Source: UBA6019 sp035535055
GTDB lineage: Bacteria > Chloroflexota > Dormibacteria > Dormibacterales > Dormibacteraceae
NCBI GenBank assembly: GCA_035535055.1
Contig: DATLQT010000040.1
Location: 1 to 51,365, forward strand
Length of the DNA: 51,365 bases
Direction: 5' to 3'
Positions 24,152-32,837 of the stretch are shown piece after piece. The stretch's first letter is position 1, and each line of letters opens with the position of its first letter. Position numbers and translations under genes: made by a program. Under the pieces are notes generated by a model. That model was not told where the DNA came from. It made no database searches and was given only the letters and a program-made list of their open reading frames with translations.

Positions 24152-25663
24152 TACTACAACGCTGGTTATTGACTAAACGAACCTGGGGCCATATGTTGGC
24201 CTGAAGCGGGGCCGCCAGTCTCACCATGCCGTCCACCACGGTGGTCCCGAGAATGAGGGCTGCCGAGATGACCGACGACGACGTCACTGCCCTGCTCCCG
24301 GCTCTGCAGGCTTTTCACGCCCGCTTTCATCGCTTCTTCTGCCGCAGCGAAGGTCGAACCTGGAGTGAGAAATACCTGGTGGGGCTGACGCTGCCGATTG
24401 AGCGCAAGAACGTGGAGAACATCACCGAGCAGGTTGGCGGCGCGCCGCGCAGGCTGCAGGAGTTCCTGAGCGACTCGCCCTGGGATGACGAGGGCTGCAT
24501 CGGCGAACTGCAGCGCTTCGTAGGTGAGCAGTTTGGAGCTGGGAACGGAGTCCTGGTTCTGGACGACACCGGCTTCGCCAAGAAGGGGACCCACTCGGCG
24601 GGAGTGGGCAGGCAGTACTCGGGAACCCTGGGTCGCGTCGACAACTGCCAGATCGGCGTCTTCATGGACTACGCCAGTCCGCACGGGCACACGCTGGTTG
24701 ACCGCCGTCTGTACCTCAACCAAGCCTGGCTTGATGACCCTGCCAAGCGGCACTCGGCCAAGGCTGGGTTGCCGTCTGGTGTCGGCTTCAAGACCAAGCT
24801 GGAGCTGGCCGGCGAGATGCTGACGGCGGCCCTGGAAAGAGGCCAGATGCCGTTCCAGTGGGTGACCGCAGACGCCGCCTATGGAGACAGCCACGACCTG
24901 CGCGAGCAGGTGGCGGAGATGGGCCGCTGGTATTGCTTCGAGGTGAGTCGGACAGCCGAGGTCTGGAGCAGCGCTCCTGGCTGGCAGGTGCCGCTTGCCA
25001 GCGGCAAGAAGGGCCGGCCCCGAACACGAGCGGTGCCGGGCCGCGAATCTCAGCCGGCGCAGACGGTGGCCGAGGTGGTGAGCGCTCTACCCGCCGGGCG
25101 ATGGCTGCGACACCGGGTGACGGAGGGCGAGAAAGGACCCCGCGAGTACGAGTTCGTGCGTATGCGGGTGGTCGAGAAGATCCATCGGCGTCCCGGTCGT
25201 CCCGGCTGGCTGATGGCGCGTCGCAGCGTCGGCGCCGATGATGAGGCCGAGGTCAAGTTCTACCTCTCCAACGCTCCAGAAACGGTTGCCCTTGCTGAGA
25301 TGGCCTGGGTCGGCTGCCTGCGCTGGGCGATCGAAATCGACTTCGAACTCGGCAAGGGCGAGATCGGGCTCGATCACTACGAGGTGACCAAGTACCGCGG
25401 CTGGTACCACCACATGACGCTCTGCTTACTGGCGCTCGCCTTTTTGAAGTCGGTGCAGTTCGAGTGGGGAAAAAAATGGGGAGATCGCGTCGGTTCCGGA
25501 AGTACGCCAGCTGCTCGAAGTGGTCCTTCCCCGGGTGGAGTGGAATCCGGAGCTGGCGATCGCCTGGTACCGCGATCAACAACGCCGCAAAGCTGCCGCC
25601 CGGGCCAGTCACAGACGGCGTTGGCTGCGTGAGCATCCGCTATGACTAACCAGCGTTGTAGTA
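24152..25663 (+). mobile_element. IS701-family insertion sequence
   Basis: A 1512-bp element bounded by perfect 17-bp terminal inverted repeats: TACTACAACGCTGGTTA at 24152-24168 and its reverse complement at 25647-25663. Flanks are CTAA (24148-24151) and CTAG (25664-25667). Both fit the YTAR target of this family but are not identical, as expected if two copies have recombined. It encodes one transposase with a frameshift. Its right CTAG is also the left flank of the next element. Confidence 0.88.
24226..25645 (+). CDS. IS701-family DDE transposase, split by a frameshift
   Basis: A transposase with the family blocks VLVLDDTGFAKKGTHSAGV, WVTADAAYGD, and the C-terminal AIEIDFELGKGEIGLDHYE. In the first frame the protein ends at 25632 with an unrelated tail. 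The genuine family tail (EIASVPEVRQLLEVVLPRV, ending RRRWLREHPL at 25645) is in the +1 frame. The switch point is an A7 run at 25470-25476; six A would restore one frame. This may be an inactivating insertion, or slippage on A7 may make a full-length product. ATG 24226 is used; ATG 24268 is an alternative. Confidence 0.85.
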
Positions 25664-25667
25664 CTAG

Positions 25668-27478
25668 GAATCTGTTGAAAAAGTAGTGAGCTACGCGCGC
25701 GCGCGTGCGAGGCGCTACGATGTGCCTGGAACCTCCAGTCCCAGCTCACATCATCTCGGAGGCAGACATGCTCGGACGGCAAAAGGACCAGATGAGTCTG
25801 GCCGAGGCCCAACTCTGGAGCGGTCAAGACAAGCCGCTGGTGGAGTCGGGCTCCTTCCACGACCGCTTCGCCAAGGTGCGACCGACGATCCTCAAGGACG
25901 ACGACTTCGCCCATTGGTTCGACCCCCAGATCGGGCGCCCATCGGTGCCGCCCTCGGTGGTGGCGGGCGCCTTCCTGCTGGCACTGCGAGAGGACTGCAG
26001 CGACCGGGAGGCGGAGCAGCGGATGCGCTACGACCTGCGCTGGAAATGGGCGCTGGGCCTGGATCTGACCGATAGCGGTTGCGACCACACCAGCATCTGC
26101 GTGTTCAGGGCTCGTCTGCTGGCGCATCAGGAGGAGGGCAAGCTCTTCGGGGAGATCGTCAGCCGGTCGGTGGCGGCAGGGCTGCTGCCCAAGCGAGCGG
26201 TACAGGTGATGGACTCCTCGCCGATGCTGGGAGCGGCGGCGGTTCAGGACACCTACAAGCTGATCCGGACGGCCCTGCACAAGCTCGTCAAGGGACAGGG
26301 CAAGGAGCTGCCGGTGGAGCTCAGACCTCGCTTGAAGCGGTACCTGAAGACGGGCAAGCCGGAGATCAACTGGGACGATCCGCAAGCCCGCCAGCGAGAG
26401 CTTGAGCAGCTCGTGGCGGACGCCGAGTTGGCGCTCAAGGAGCTGCCCGCGGAGACGGACAAGCCGGCCGCGGGAGCGGCGCGGAACCTGCTCCGGCAGG
26501 TGGCGCAGCAGGACGTGGAGACGGGCCCCGACGGCCGCGCTCGAATACGACAGGGGGTGGCCAAGGACCGGGTGGTCTCGACCGTAGATGCCGAGATGCG
26601 ACACGGTCACAAGAGCTCGGCGGGGAAGTGGAACGGCTACAAGAAGCACGTCTGCGTGGAGCCGGAGTCGGAACTGCTGACGGCGGTGGCGGTGACGGCA
26701 GCCAATGTCGGCGACGGCCAGGTCGCCCTGCAGCTGCTGAGTAGTCAGCGGGAGGTCGGCCTGGCGCCCGCGGAGGCGGTCGGCGATATGGCCTACGCGG
26801 GAGGTGAGCTGCGAGCCCAGGCTCTGGGACAGGGCGAAGGTACGCTGCTGATCACCAAGGCTCCGACGCCCTCGCGGGACTACTTCGACAAGTCCGATTT
26901 CACGATCGATCTGGCCGCCGGCAGCGTGACCTGCCCGGGCGAGCAGGTGGTTGCCATCAAGTTCCGCCCTGGGCACGGTACGGAGGCCAAGTTCAACGCG
27001 GCGACCTGCGCCCAGTGCGAGTTGGCAAACCTATGTTTGCGCAATCCGGACTCCGGCCGCACGGTCACCATCCACCCCTACGAGGATCAGCTGCAGGCGG
27101 CTCGGGAGCGGCGCCAGGAGGCGGACTTCCCCGTGCTCCTCAAGAAGCGCCCGACGGTCGAGCGCAAGCAAGCGCACTGGAACCGGCGCGGTGGACGCCG
27201 AAGTCGCTACTTCGGACTGGCCAAGGTGCGGCTACAGGCCCTGTGGAGCGCGGCCGGCGTGAACCTCGACAGGCTGATGGTGATCGGGAGCGCGGTCAGC
27301 GCCTCGATCCTGGTCGCAGCGTAATGAACGGCAGCCTTACCGACCGCCCCAGGGGTCCTTCCCAGCGCCCCTGGCTACGCCTCAGGAGCAGTCCAGCCGC
27401 CCGATTCAGCGGTCTGGTTCTGCCGGGTCTGGCGCCAGCGCCGCTCAGCGCGCCGAATCCGCCTTTCTCAACAGATTC
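25668..27478 (+). mobile_element. IS1182-family insertion sequence
   Basis: An 1811-bp element with terminal inverted repeats GAATCTGTTGAAAAAG (25668-25683) and its near-perfect complement at 27463-27478 (15 of 16), flanked on both sides by CTAG (25664-25667 and 27479-27482), a 4-base target duplication. It carries one intact transposase gene and about 140 non-coding bases behind it. It lies directly against the IS701 element and interrupts livJ on its right side. Confidence 0.88.
25768..27324 (+). CDS. IS1182-family transposase
   Basis: A 518-aa DDE transposase that looks complete. N-terminal DUF772-like domain (PPSVVAGAFLLALREDCSD, then AEQRMRYDLRWKWALGLD). Catalytic acidic residues are expected in VMDSSPM, TVDAEMRHGHKS and GDMAYAGGE. 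A C-terminal cysteine cluster (CAQCELANLCL) precedes the final helix. ATG 25768 is chosen because GGAGG lies six bases upstream; a GTG at 25705 in the same frame has no such site. Confidence 0.9.
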   Translation: MLGRQKDQMSLAEAQLWSGQDKPLVESGSFHDRFAKVRPTILKDDDFAHWFDPQIGRPSVPPSVVAGAFLLALREDCSDREAEQRMRYDLRWKWALGLDLTDSGCDHTSICVFRARLLAHQEEGKLFGEIVSRSVAAGLLPKRAVQVMDSSPMLGAAAVQDTYKLIRTALHKLVKGQGKELPVELRPRLKRYLKTGKPEINWDDPQARQRELEQLVADAELALKELPAETDKPAAGAARNLLRQVAQQDVETGPDGRARIRQGVAKDRVVSTVDAEMRHGHKSSAGKWNGYKKHVCVEPESELLTAVAVTAANVGDGQVALQLLSSQREVGLAPAEAVGDMAYAGGELRAQALGQGEGTLLITKAPTPSRDYFDKSDFTIDLAAGSVTCPGEQVVAIKFRPGHGTEAKFNAATCAQCELANLCLRNPDSGRTVTIHPYEDQLQAARERRQEADFPVLLKKRPTVERKQAHWNRRGGRRSRYFGLAKVRLQALWSAAGVNLDRLMVIGSAVSASILVAA

Positions 27479-27482
27479 CTAG

Positions 27483-27886
27483 GTGGCAACGGGTTCAACA
27501 CCGCCGCCGTGTCCAAGCAGGCAGGACAGGCCGGGCTCGGGGCGCAGTCGGGCAGCGCCTGGTACCCGGGAATCAACACCCAGTCCAACCGGGACTTCAT
27601 CGCCCACTACAAGGCGAAGTACGGGGCCGATCCTGACCAGCTGGCCGCTCAGGCGTACACCGGCGTGATGATCCTGGCCGACGCCGCCTCGCGCGCCAAC
27701 CTCACGTTCAAGGACGTGGCCAAGGACCGCACCAGCATGCGCGACGCCATGCTCGCCACCAATCTGAGCGACACACCTCTGGGTCCTTTCAAGTTCACCA
27801 GCAGCCATGACGTCAAGCAGACGATCTACGTCGTCGCCATGGACGGCAAGGGTGGCTTCACTCTCGTGAGCACGGTCCCGCTGTAG
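27483..27886 (+). pseudogene. livJ, branched-chain amino acid ABC substrate-binding protein, 3' remnant
   Basis: The frame is open right up to the IS1182 end and encodes the last 134 or so residues of a LivJ-type periplasmic binding protein: GGNGFNTAAVSKQAG, NRDFIAHYKAKYGADPDQLA, AYTGVMILADA, and the final strands ending VSTVPL. Normal length is about 380-420 aa, so about two thirds and the signal peptide are missing. The 5' part is not found left of the IS elements within the window. The CTAG duplicated by IS1182 fits the codons of the original gene (CTA GGT). Confidence 0.85.
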
Positions 27887-27891
27887 CCGGG

Positions 27892-27918
27892 GGGCGTCCC
27901 GCGGGGGGCGCCCTTTCT
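27892..27918 (+). terminator. stem-loop between livJ and livH
   Basis: GGGCGTCCC (27892-27900), loop GCGG, GGGGCGCCC (27905-27913), followed by TTTCT. The 9-bp stem has one G-U pair. Such a partial terminator after a binding-protein gene commonly reduces transcription into the permease genes. Confidence 0.6.
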
Positions 27919-27929
27919 GAGGAGAGCCG

Positions 27930-28844
27930 ATGGGACAGCAACTTCTCAACGCCATCTTCCTGGGCAGCATCTACGCGCTGTTCGCGGTTGGCTATACCCT
28001 CGTCTTCGGCGTCCTCGATGTGTTGAACCTCGCCCACAGCGCCGTCTTCATGCTCGGCGCCGTGGTCGCGTATTCGATCGTGGGCCTCCATGGCGGTCCC
28101 TTCTGGCTGGGGATGCTCGCCGCGCTCACAGTCTCCGCCGGGATGGGACTCGTGATCGAGTTCGTCGCGCTGCGACCGCTCCGGCGCCGGGGCGCTCCAC
28201 CCCTATCGGCTTTGATCGCGACCATCGGTCTCGCCCTCATCATCGTGGCGCTGATCGAGCAGTCACATGCCGGTGGCTGGCTGGGCTGGCTGTGGCAGGA
28301 CGGTGCCAACCCGGTTCGCTTCCCACCCGGCAGCGTCCCCAATCCCATCCTGCACGTGGCGGGGCTCATCATCCCCGGCGACGATATCGCCATCGGGATC
28401 GTGACGGTGGCCCTGATGCTGATCCTGGGCTGGATCGTCCGGGCCACCTCGGTCGGCCGGGCCCTGCGGGCCGTGGCTGAGAATCAGCGTGCATCGCGCC
28501 TGATGGGGATCGACGTCGATAGGTTGTTCGCCCTCACGCTCGTCGGCTCGAGCGCCCTCGCCGGCCTAGCCGGCGTCCTCTTCGGCCTCGCCCTGTCCGA
28601 CATCGACCCCTATATCGGCCGCGACCAGGTGGAGTTGCGGGGTCTCGCCATCATCGTGCTGGGTGGAATGGGCAGCGTGACCGGAGCCGTGGTGGGCGGC
28701 TATCTGCTGGCTATCATCGAAGTCGCCGTTATCGTGGCCGGCTACACCAACCTGCGAGCCGGAGTCGCATTCGCAGCTCTCTTCCTGATGCTCGTCCTGC
28801 GGCCTCAGGGTCTGTTCGGCAGCCGCGTTCAAGAACGATTGTAA
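27930..28844 (+). CDS. livH: branched-chain amino acid ABC permease LivH
   Basis: A 304-aa permease with about eight membrane helices: N-terminal NAIFLGSIYALFAVGYTLVFGVL, the cytoplasmic coupling loop with ATSVGRALRAVAENQRASRLMG, and the end LFLMLVLRPQGLFG. It imports branched-chain amino acids, or amides/urea-type solutes in related systems, with LivM and the LivGF ATPase. GGAGAG lies before ATG 27930. The partner binding protein is broken, so uptake would depend on another LivJ. Confidence 0.93.
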   Translation: MGQQLLNAIFLGSIYALFAVGYTLVFGVLDVLNLAHSAVFMLGAVVAYSIVGLHGGPFWLGMLAALTVSAGMGLVIEFVALRPLRRRGAPPLSALIATIGLALIIVALIEQSHAGGWLGWLWQDGANPVRFPPGSVPNPILHVAGLIIPGDDIAIGIVTVALMLILGWIVRATSVGRALRAVAENQRASRLMGIDVDRLFALTLVGSSALAGLAGVLFGLALSDIDPYIGRDQVELRGLAIIVLGGMGSVTGAVVGGYLLAIIEVAVIVAGYTNLRAGVAFAALFLMLVLRPQGLFGSRVQERL

Positions 28845-29741
28845 GTGGACTTCTTCGTCCAGCTGTTCACGGACCCGGCCAGCTTCTACAGCGGCCACGA
28901 GCTCCTGATCGCCCAGATGGGCGTCAACTCTCTGCTCGCGATCTCTATCTTCGTCACCCTCTACGCGGGCCAACTGACACTCGCCCAGGTGGGCTTCATG
29001 GCGATCGGCGCCTACACCTCGGTGATCCTCAACATCGACGCCAGGCTGCCACTTGCCGTGGGGGCCGTCGCGGGCAGCCTCCTCGCCGCAGTGGCGGCTC
29101 TGATCATCGGCCTGCCCGTGCTCCGACTGCGCGGAATCTTCCTAGCCATTGCAACCCTCGGTTTCGGCGAAGCCTTCCGCTTCGGAGTGCTGCTGAACCT
29201 TCCCATCACCGGGGAGGGACAGGGTCTGACCAACACCGGAGCCGACATCGAGGGCGGCATCGTGCCGGTCTGGATCTCGGTGGTCATCCTGACCTACCTG
29301 ATCTTCTGCCTCACCCGCTCCCGGACGGGCAGGGCGTGGGCAGCCATGCGCGAGGATGAGGCCGCCGCTGCCAGTCAGGGCATCAACGTGGTTGCGATGA
29401 AGATGGCCGCCTTCCTCCTGGGCGCCCTCATCGCCGGTTACGCGGGCGCCCTCGACGCGCATCTGAGTTTCTTCGTCGACCCGACGGAGTACGCGACCCC
29501 AAGAGCTGTGGGCGTCCTCATTTTTGCTGTCGTCGGCGGCACGGGGTTCGTGCTGGGGCCGGTGGTTGGCGCCATCTTCCTGACTGCACTTCCCGAGATC
29601 CTGCGATTCGCGGCGGACTACAGAGACGCTGTCAACGGCCTCATTCTGCTGCTGATCATCATCTTCCGGCCCCAGGGCCTCGTGAGCCGAGGAGGACTGG
29701 CGATCATCCGCCCCCGATGGTGGCCGCTTGCTCGAAGCTGA
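28845..29741 (+). CDS. livM: branched-chain amino acid ABC permease LivM
   Basis: A 298-aa permease, second membrane subunit. Conserved stretches: TLYAGQLTLAQVGFMAIGAY, GIFLAIATLGFGEAFR, SRTGRAWAAMREDEAAAASQ (coupling loop) and IIFRPQGLVSRGG at the end. GTG 28845 follows the livH stop with no gap. The ATPase gene starts inside its last codons (29728). Confidence 0.93.
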   Translation: MDFFVQLFTDPASFYSGHELLIAQMGVNSLLAISIFVTLYAGQLTLAQVGFMAIGAYTSVILNIDARLPLAVGAVAGSLLAAVAALIIGLPVLRLRGIFLAIATLGFGEAFRFGVLLNLPITGEGQGLTNTGADIEGGIVPVWISVVILTYLIFCLTRSRTGRAWAAMREDEAAAASQGINVVAMKMAAFLLGALIAGYAGALDAHLSFFVDPTEYATPRAVGVLIFAVVGGTGFVLGPVVGAIFLTALPEILRFAADYRDAVNGLILLLIIIFRPQGLVSRGGLAIIRPRWWPLARS

Positions 29742-31236
29742 GGGCATCAGCCGCTACTTCGGGGGCGTGAAGGCAGTTGACGGGGTCGACCTCAAGATCG
29801 AGGCCGGCAGCATCACGGGTCTCATCGGACCCAACGGCGCCGGCAAGACCACCTTCGTCAACATCCTCACCGGATACGTGCGCCCGCAGGCAGGGCGGAT
29901 CCGACTGGAGGGCAACGACATCACAGGGCGGTCGCCGCACGAGATGGCAAGCTTGGGGGTGGCGCGCACCTTCCAAACGATTCGCCTGTTCCGCGACATG
30001 ACCGTCCTGGAGAACGTCCAGGCGGGTATGCACCTGCGCCGCCCCGACGACCTGCTCGCCCATCTGCTGCCGCTACCCGCGCTCAGAGGAGAAGCTCGCA
30101 GGGCGGCGGCTGAGGCGCGTGAACTGCTGAGACGCGTCGGTCTAAATCCGGAGGTGGTCGGCGCCGCCCGCGCGTCACAGCTGTCGTATGGCGACCAGCG
30201 TCGCGTCGAGATCGCTCGTGCGCTCGCTCTGCAGCCCAAACTCCTGGTCCTCGACGAGCCGGTCGCCGGGATGAACCCCTCAGAGAAGGGGCGGATGCGG
30301 GATCTCATCGCACGTCTCCCCGACCACGGGGTGACTGTGCTGATGATCGAGCACGACATGCGACTCGTGATGGGCGTCTGCGACCACATCGCGGTCCTGA
30401 ACTTCGGCCGCCGCATCGCGTCAGGCACACCGGCGGAGATCGGGGCGAATCCGGAGGTCATCACCGCCTACCTCGGCGCGGACTCCGAGCGCACGGCGCG
30501 CCCGGCCGGTACCTCCTTGGGTACCTCCTCACTGCTGAAAGTCACAGACCTCGACGTTTCCTACGGAGGCGTTCAGGCTGTGGCGCAAGCCTCATTTGAA
30601 GTCGGCGAGGGCGAGCTAGTCGCCCTGATCGGTCCCAACGGCGCCGGCAAGACGACGATCCTCAACACTCTGAGCGGCCTGCTTCGGCCCGACCGTGGCT
30701 CCATCGAATTCGCCGGCCACGCGATAACGGGAGCGCCCAGCCATCGCATCGTGCGAAGCGGCCTCATCCATGTGCCCGAGGGCCGTGAGGTGCTGGCGCG
30801 TCAGACCGTGCGTGAGAATCTTGAACTGGGCGCATTCACACGCCGCGACCGGCACGCGATCAGGGCCCAGGTGGACGAGCTTTTGACGCGCTTCCCGATC
30901 CTGCGCGAACGAGCCAGCCTGCCCGCGGGCCAGCTTTCCGGAGGCGAGCAGCAGATTCTGGCCATCGCTCGCGGCCTCATGGCACGACCTCGCCTGCTCC
31001 TGCTGGACGAGCCGTCTCTAGGACTGGCGCCACTCATGGTGGACCAAGTCTTCAGGATCATCGACGAAATTCGCACGGACGGCACCACGGTTCTACTTGT
31101 CGAGCAGAACGCCAGACGTGCCCTGCAGGCGGCTGACCGGGCGTACGTCCTGGAGTCGGGCAGGGTCGTTCTTTCGGGATCCGGGGCTGAGCTACTCGAG
31201 GATCCGAGGGTACGTGCGACCTACCTCGGAGCTTGA
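29728..31236 (+). CDS. LivG-LivF fusion, branched-chain amino acid ABC ATPase
   Basis: A 502-aa protein that joins two ABC ATPases normally made from separate genes. Residues 1 to about 255 are LivG-like: Walker A GPNGAGKTTF, signature LSYGDQRRVEIARAL, Walker B LLVLDEPVAGMNP, and the LivG end ITAYLG. Residues about 268-502 are LivF-like: GPNGAGKTTI, LSGGEQQILAIARGL, LLLLDEPSLGLAP and RATYLGA. A linker of roughly 20 residues with Ala, Thr, Ser and Gly connects them. All nucleotide-binding motifs look intact. Start TTG 29728 overlaps livM by 14 bases; no other start precedes the first strand. Confidence 0.92.
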   Translation: MLEAEGISRYFGGVKAVDGVDLKIEAGSITGLIGPNGAGKTTFVNILTGYVRPQAGRIRLEGNDITGRSPHEMASLGVARTFQTIRLFRDMTVLENVQAGMHLRRPDDLLAHLLPLPALRGEARRAAAEARELLRRVGLNPEVVGAARASQLSYGDQRRVEIARALALQPKLLVLDEPVAGMNPSEKGRMRDLIARLPDHGVTVLMIEHDMRLVMGVCDHIAVLNFGRRIASGTPAEIGANPEVITAYLGADSERTARPAGTSLGTSSLLKVTDLDVSYGGVQAVAQASFEVGEGELVALIGPNGAGKTTILNTLSGLLRPDRGSIEFAGHAITGAPSHRIVRSGLIHVPEGREVLARQTVRENLELGAFTRRDRHAIRAQVDELLTRFPILRERASLPAGQLSGGEQQILAIARGLMARPRLLLLDEPSLGLAPLMVDQVFRIIDEIRTDGTTVLLVEQNARRALQAADRAYVLESGRVVLSGSGAELLEDPRVRATYLGA

Positions 31237-31245
31237 CTCTTCGGG

Positions 31246-31678
31246 TTACGGCTGGGGGGCTGGACACCCGCTTGCTGACCCGACCGATGGGATGCCGCGA
31301 CGAGCGGCCTCGATCACCGGGTAGGCGTCTCCTCCCGCGCCCACGTCGATGAAGAGCGCGGCGGCACTGCAGGTCTCCCAGACCTTCTCAAGCCGGCGCA
31401 GGTACGCCTTCTGCCAGCTCTCGAGCCGGTAGGGTCTGGCTCCGCCCCAGGGTCCGGTCGTACAAGTCGCGTTGGTGATCGTGCTGCTTCTTGGAGCTCG
31501 CATCGTCGTCCTCGAGAACCAAGAGCGGAATGCCGTCGACGACCTGAAAGCGATGCCCACCCTCGCATACGGCCTCCTCGCCGACGTGAACTTGGCGGCG
31601 GCAGCGAGGGCAGCGGAGGAGCGAGAGGAGGTCAAGATTCGCGCTGGACGCCGATCGCGGCTTCGCGTCCGCCTTCAC
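31246..31678 (-). pseudogene. SAM-dependent methyltransferase with Trm112-like zinc ribbon, truncated and frameshifted
   Basis: From GTG 31678 the frame encodes a zinc-ribbon start (LLRCPRCRRQVHVGEEAVC, GGHRFQVVDGIPLLVL) and YDRTLGR. The sequence then continues in another frame (ARPYRLESWQKAYLRRLEKV, DVGAGGDAYPVIEAARRGIP). The shift is near 31440-31455. After GIPSVG the similarity stops and the frame closes within about ten codons, so most of the methyltransferase domain is gone. It lies 10 bases behind the GNAT gene on the same strand and meets the end of the liv operon, so the break may mark a rearrangement point. Confidence 0.7.
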
Positions 31679-31688
31679 CGGTTGAGGA

Positions 31689-32585
31689 TCATTGCCAGTC
31701 GTCGCAGTACCAGGCGTCGCGGTCGTAGTCGAGGCTGGTGCCGGACTTCATTCGGAGCATGGTCGCTCCGACCCGGTAGCCCCGCTCCACCAGGGCCTCG
31801 AGGGCAGGAACGGCCGTGCCCGGCAGACGGGTCGAGATCGACTTGAAGCCCTCGGTGCGCGCCGCCTCTTCGCAGACCGCCACCAGCGAGCGGAAGGTGT
31901 CGGGGCCGTCGGCCGCGACAAGCGGGATGAACGCCTCTTCCGCGGTGACGTGGAAGGCGTCACGGACGTGCACTATCGCCAGCCCGTGGTGGGAGGCGAA
32001 GACGCGCCCGACGCCGCGTTGGATGGTGGCGCGGACCTCGAGGACCGGATCGAAGCCCGGGTAGAGGAAGCCGAGGTCGGGAAGTGGCAACCGTGGATGC
32101 TGGAGCGGCGCGGGCGCTGTCGCGGTTGACGCGGTCGCTTCCCGCTCCAGCGACTTCGTCAGCTGGACGCCCACCCAGCCGGGCTGGAAGCCGAGCTTGC
32201 TGTAGAGGTGGACATGGGCCGCGCTCTGGCCGAACGTCTCGAGGCCCATCAGGCGCACGCCGGAGGCCGACCAGAACCCGCGGACTTCCGCGACCAGCGC
32301 CTGCCCGATGCCCCTTCCCTGCATCGCTGTGTCGACCGCGAGCGGTCCGAACCAGCCCTGGCTCCCGCGGCGCACGGAAAGGATCGCCCCGGTCAGGCGG
32401 CCCGAATCGACCGCTACCAGGCAACCCTCAGGGTCCGTCGCGAGGCGCAGGGCCAGGCCGGCGGGTGAGAAGAAAGGGCGAGTCAACTGCTGGCCGGTCA
32501 GGCTGCCGATGACGCTGATGAAGGCGCCGTCGGCGATGGCGGCCACCTCCTCCAGGTCCGCGCCAGCCATCCGCCTGATCTCCAA
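31689..32585 (-). CDS. GNAT family N-acetyltransferase, two-domain
   Basis: A 298-aa cytoplasmic acetyltransferase. Residues 1-150 form a standard GNAT domain with acetyl-CoA motif A WFGPLAVDTAMQGRGIGQAL and motif B AHVHLYSKLGFQPG. Residues about 170-298 look like a second, diverged GNAT half (AEEAFIPLVA, ALEALVERGYRVGATMLRM). Substrate unknown. ATG 32585. It is divergent from the cyclase gene. Confidence 0.85.
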   Translation of the reverse strand: MEIRRMAGADLEEVAAIADGAFISVIGSLTGQQLTRPFFSPAGLALRLATDPEGCLVAVDSGRLTGAILSVRRGSQGWFGPLAVDTAMQGRGIGQALVAEVRGFWSASGVRLMGLETFGQSAAHVHLYSKLGFQPGWVGVQLTKSLEREATASTATAPAPLQHPRLPLPDLGFLYPGFDPVLEVRATIQRGVGRVFASHHGLAIVHVRDAFHVTAEEAFIPLVAADGPDTFRSLVAVCEEAARTEGFKSISTRLPGTAVPALEALVERGYRVGATMLRMKSGTSLDYDRDAWYCDDWQ

Positions 32586-32837
32586 GGAGCATGAAGGCTA
32601 GCGCTTGTTTCTCGACCGTAACCGGTGATGGTGGAAGTGTTGAGCGCTGCCCGGGCGCCGGAAGACGTTCGGTTCCCCCTCCCGGTGCGCGGCGAGATAT
32701 GCCTCCGCTGCGGAGCGCGGTCGGGCGTCGCTGGCAGCGAGGTCGGCGCGCGCCACCGCGGCCGACCTCGCAAGGTGACGCGGGGGAAGGTGCGACCAAG
32801 ACCGGGAGAGGCAAGCCTTTAGCTGCGAGCGGCGCAG
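32586..32837. other. divergent intergenic region, GNAT / cyclase
   Basis: 252 bases between divergent genes. Readings on both strands are Arg/Pro-rich and have no family resemblance, so I see no gene. Promoters for both sides should lie here, but no convincing -35/-10 pair is visible. Confidence 0.4.
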
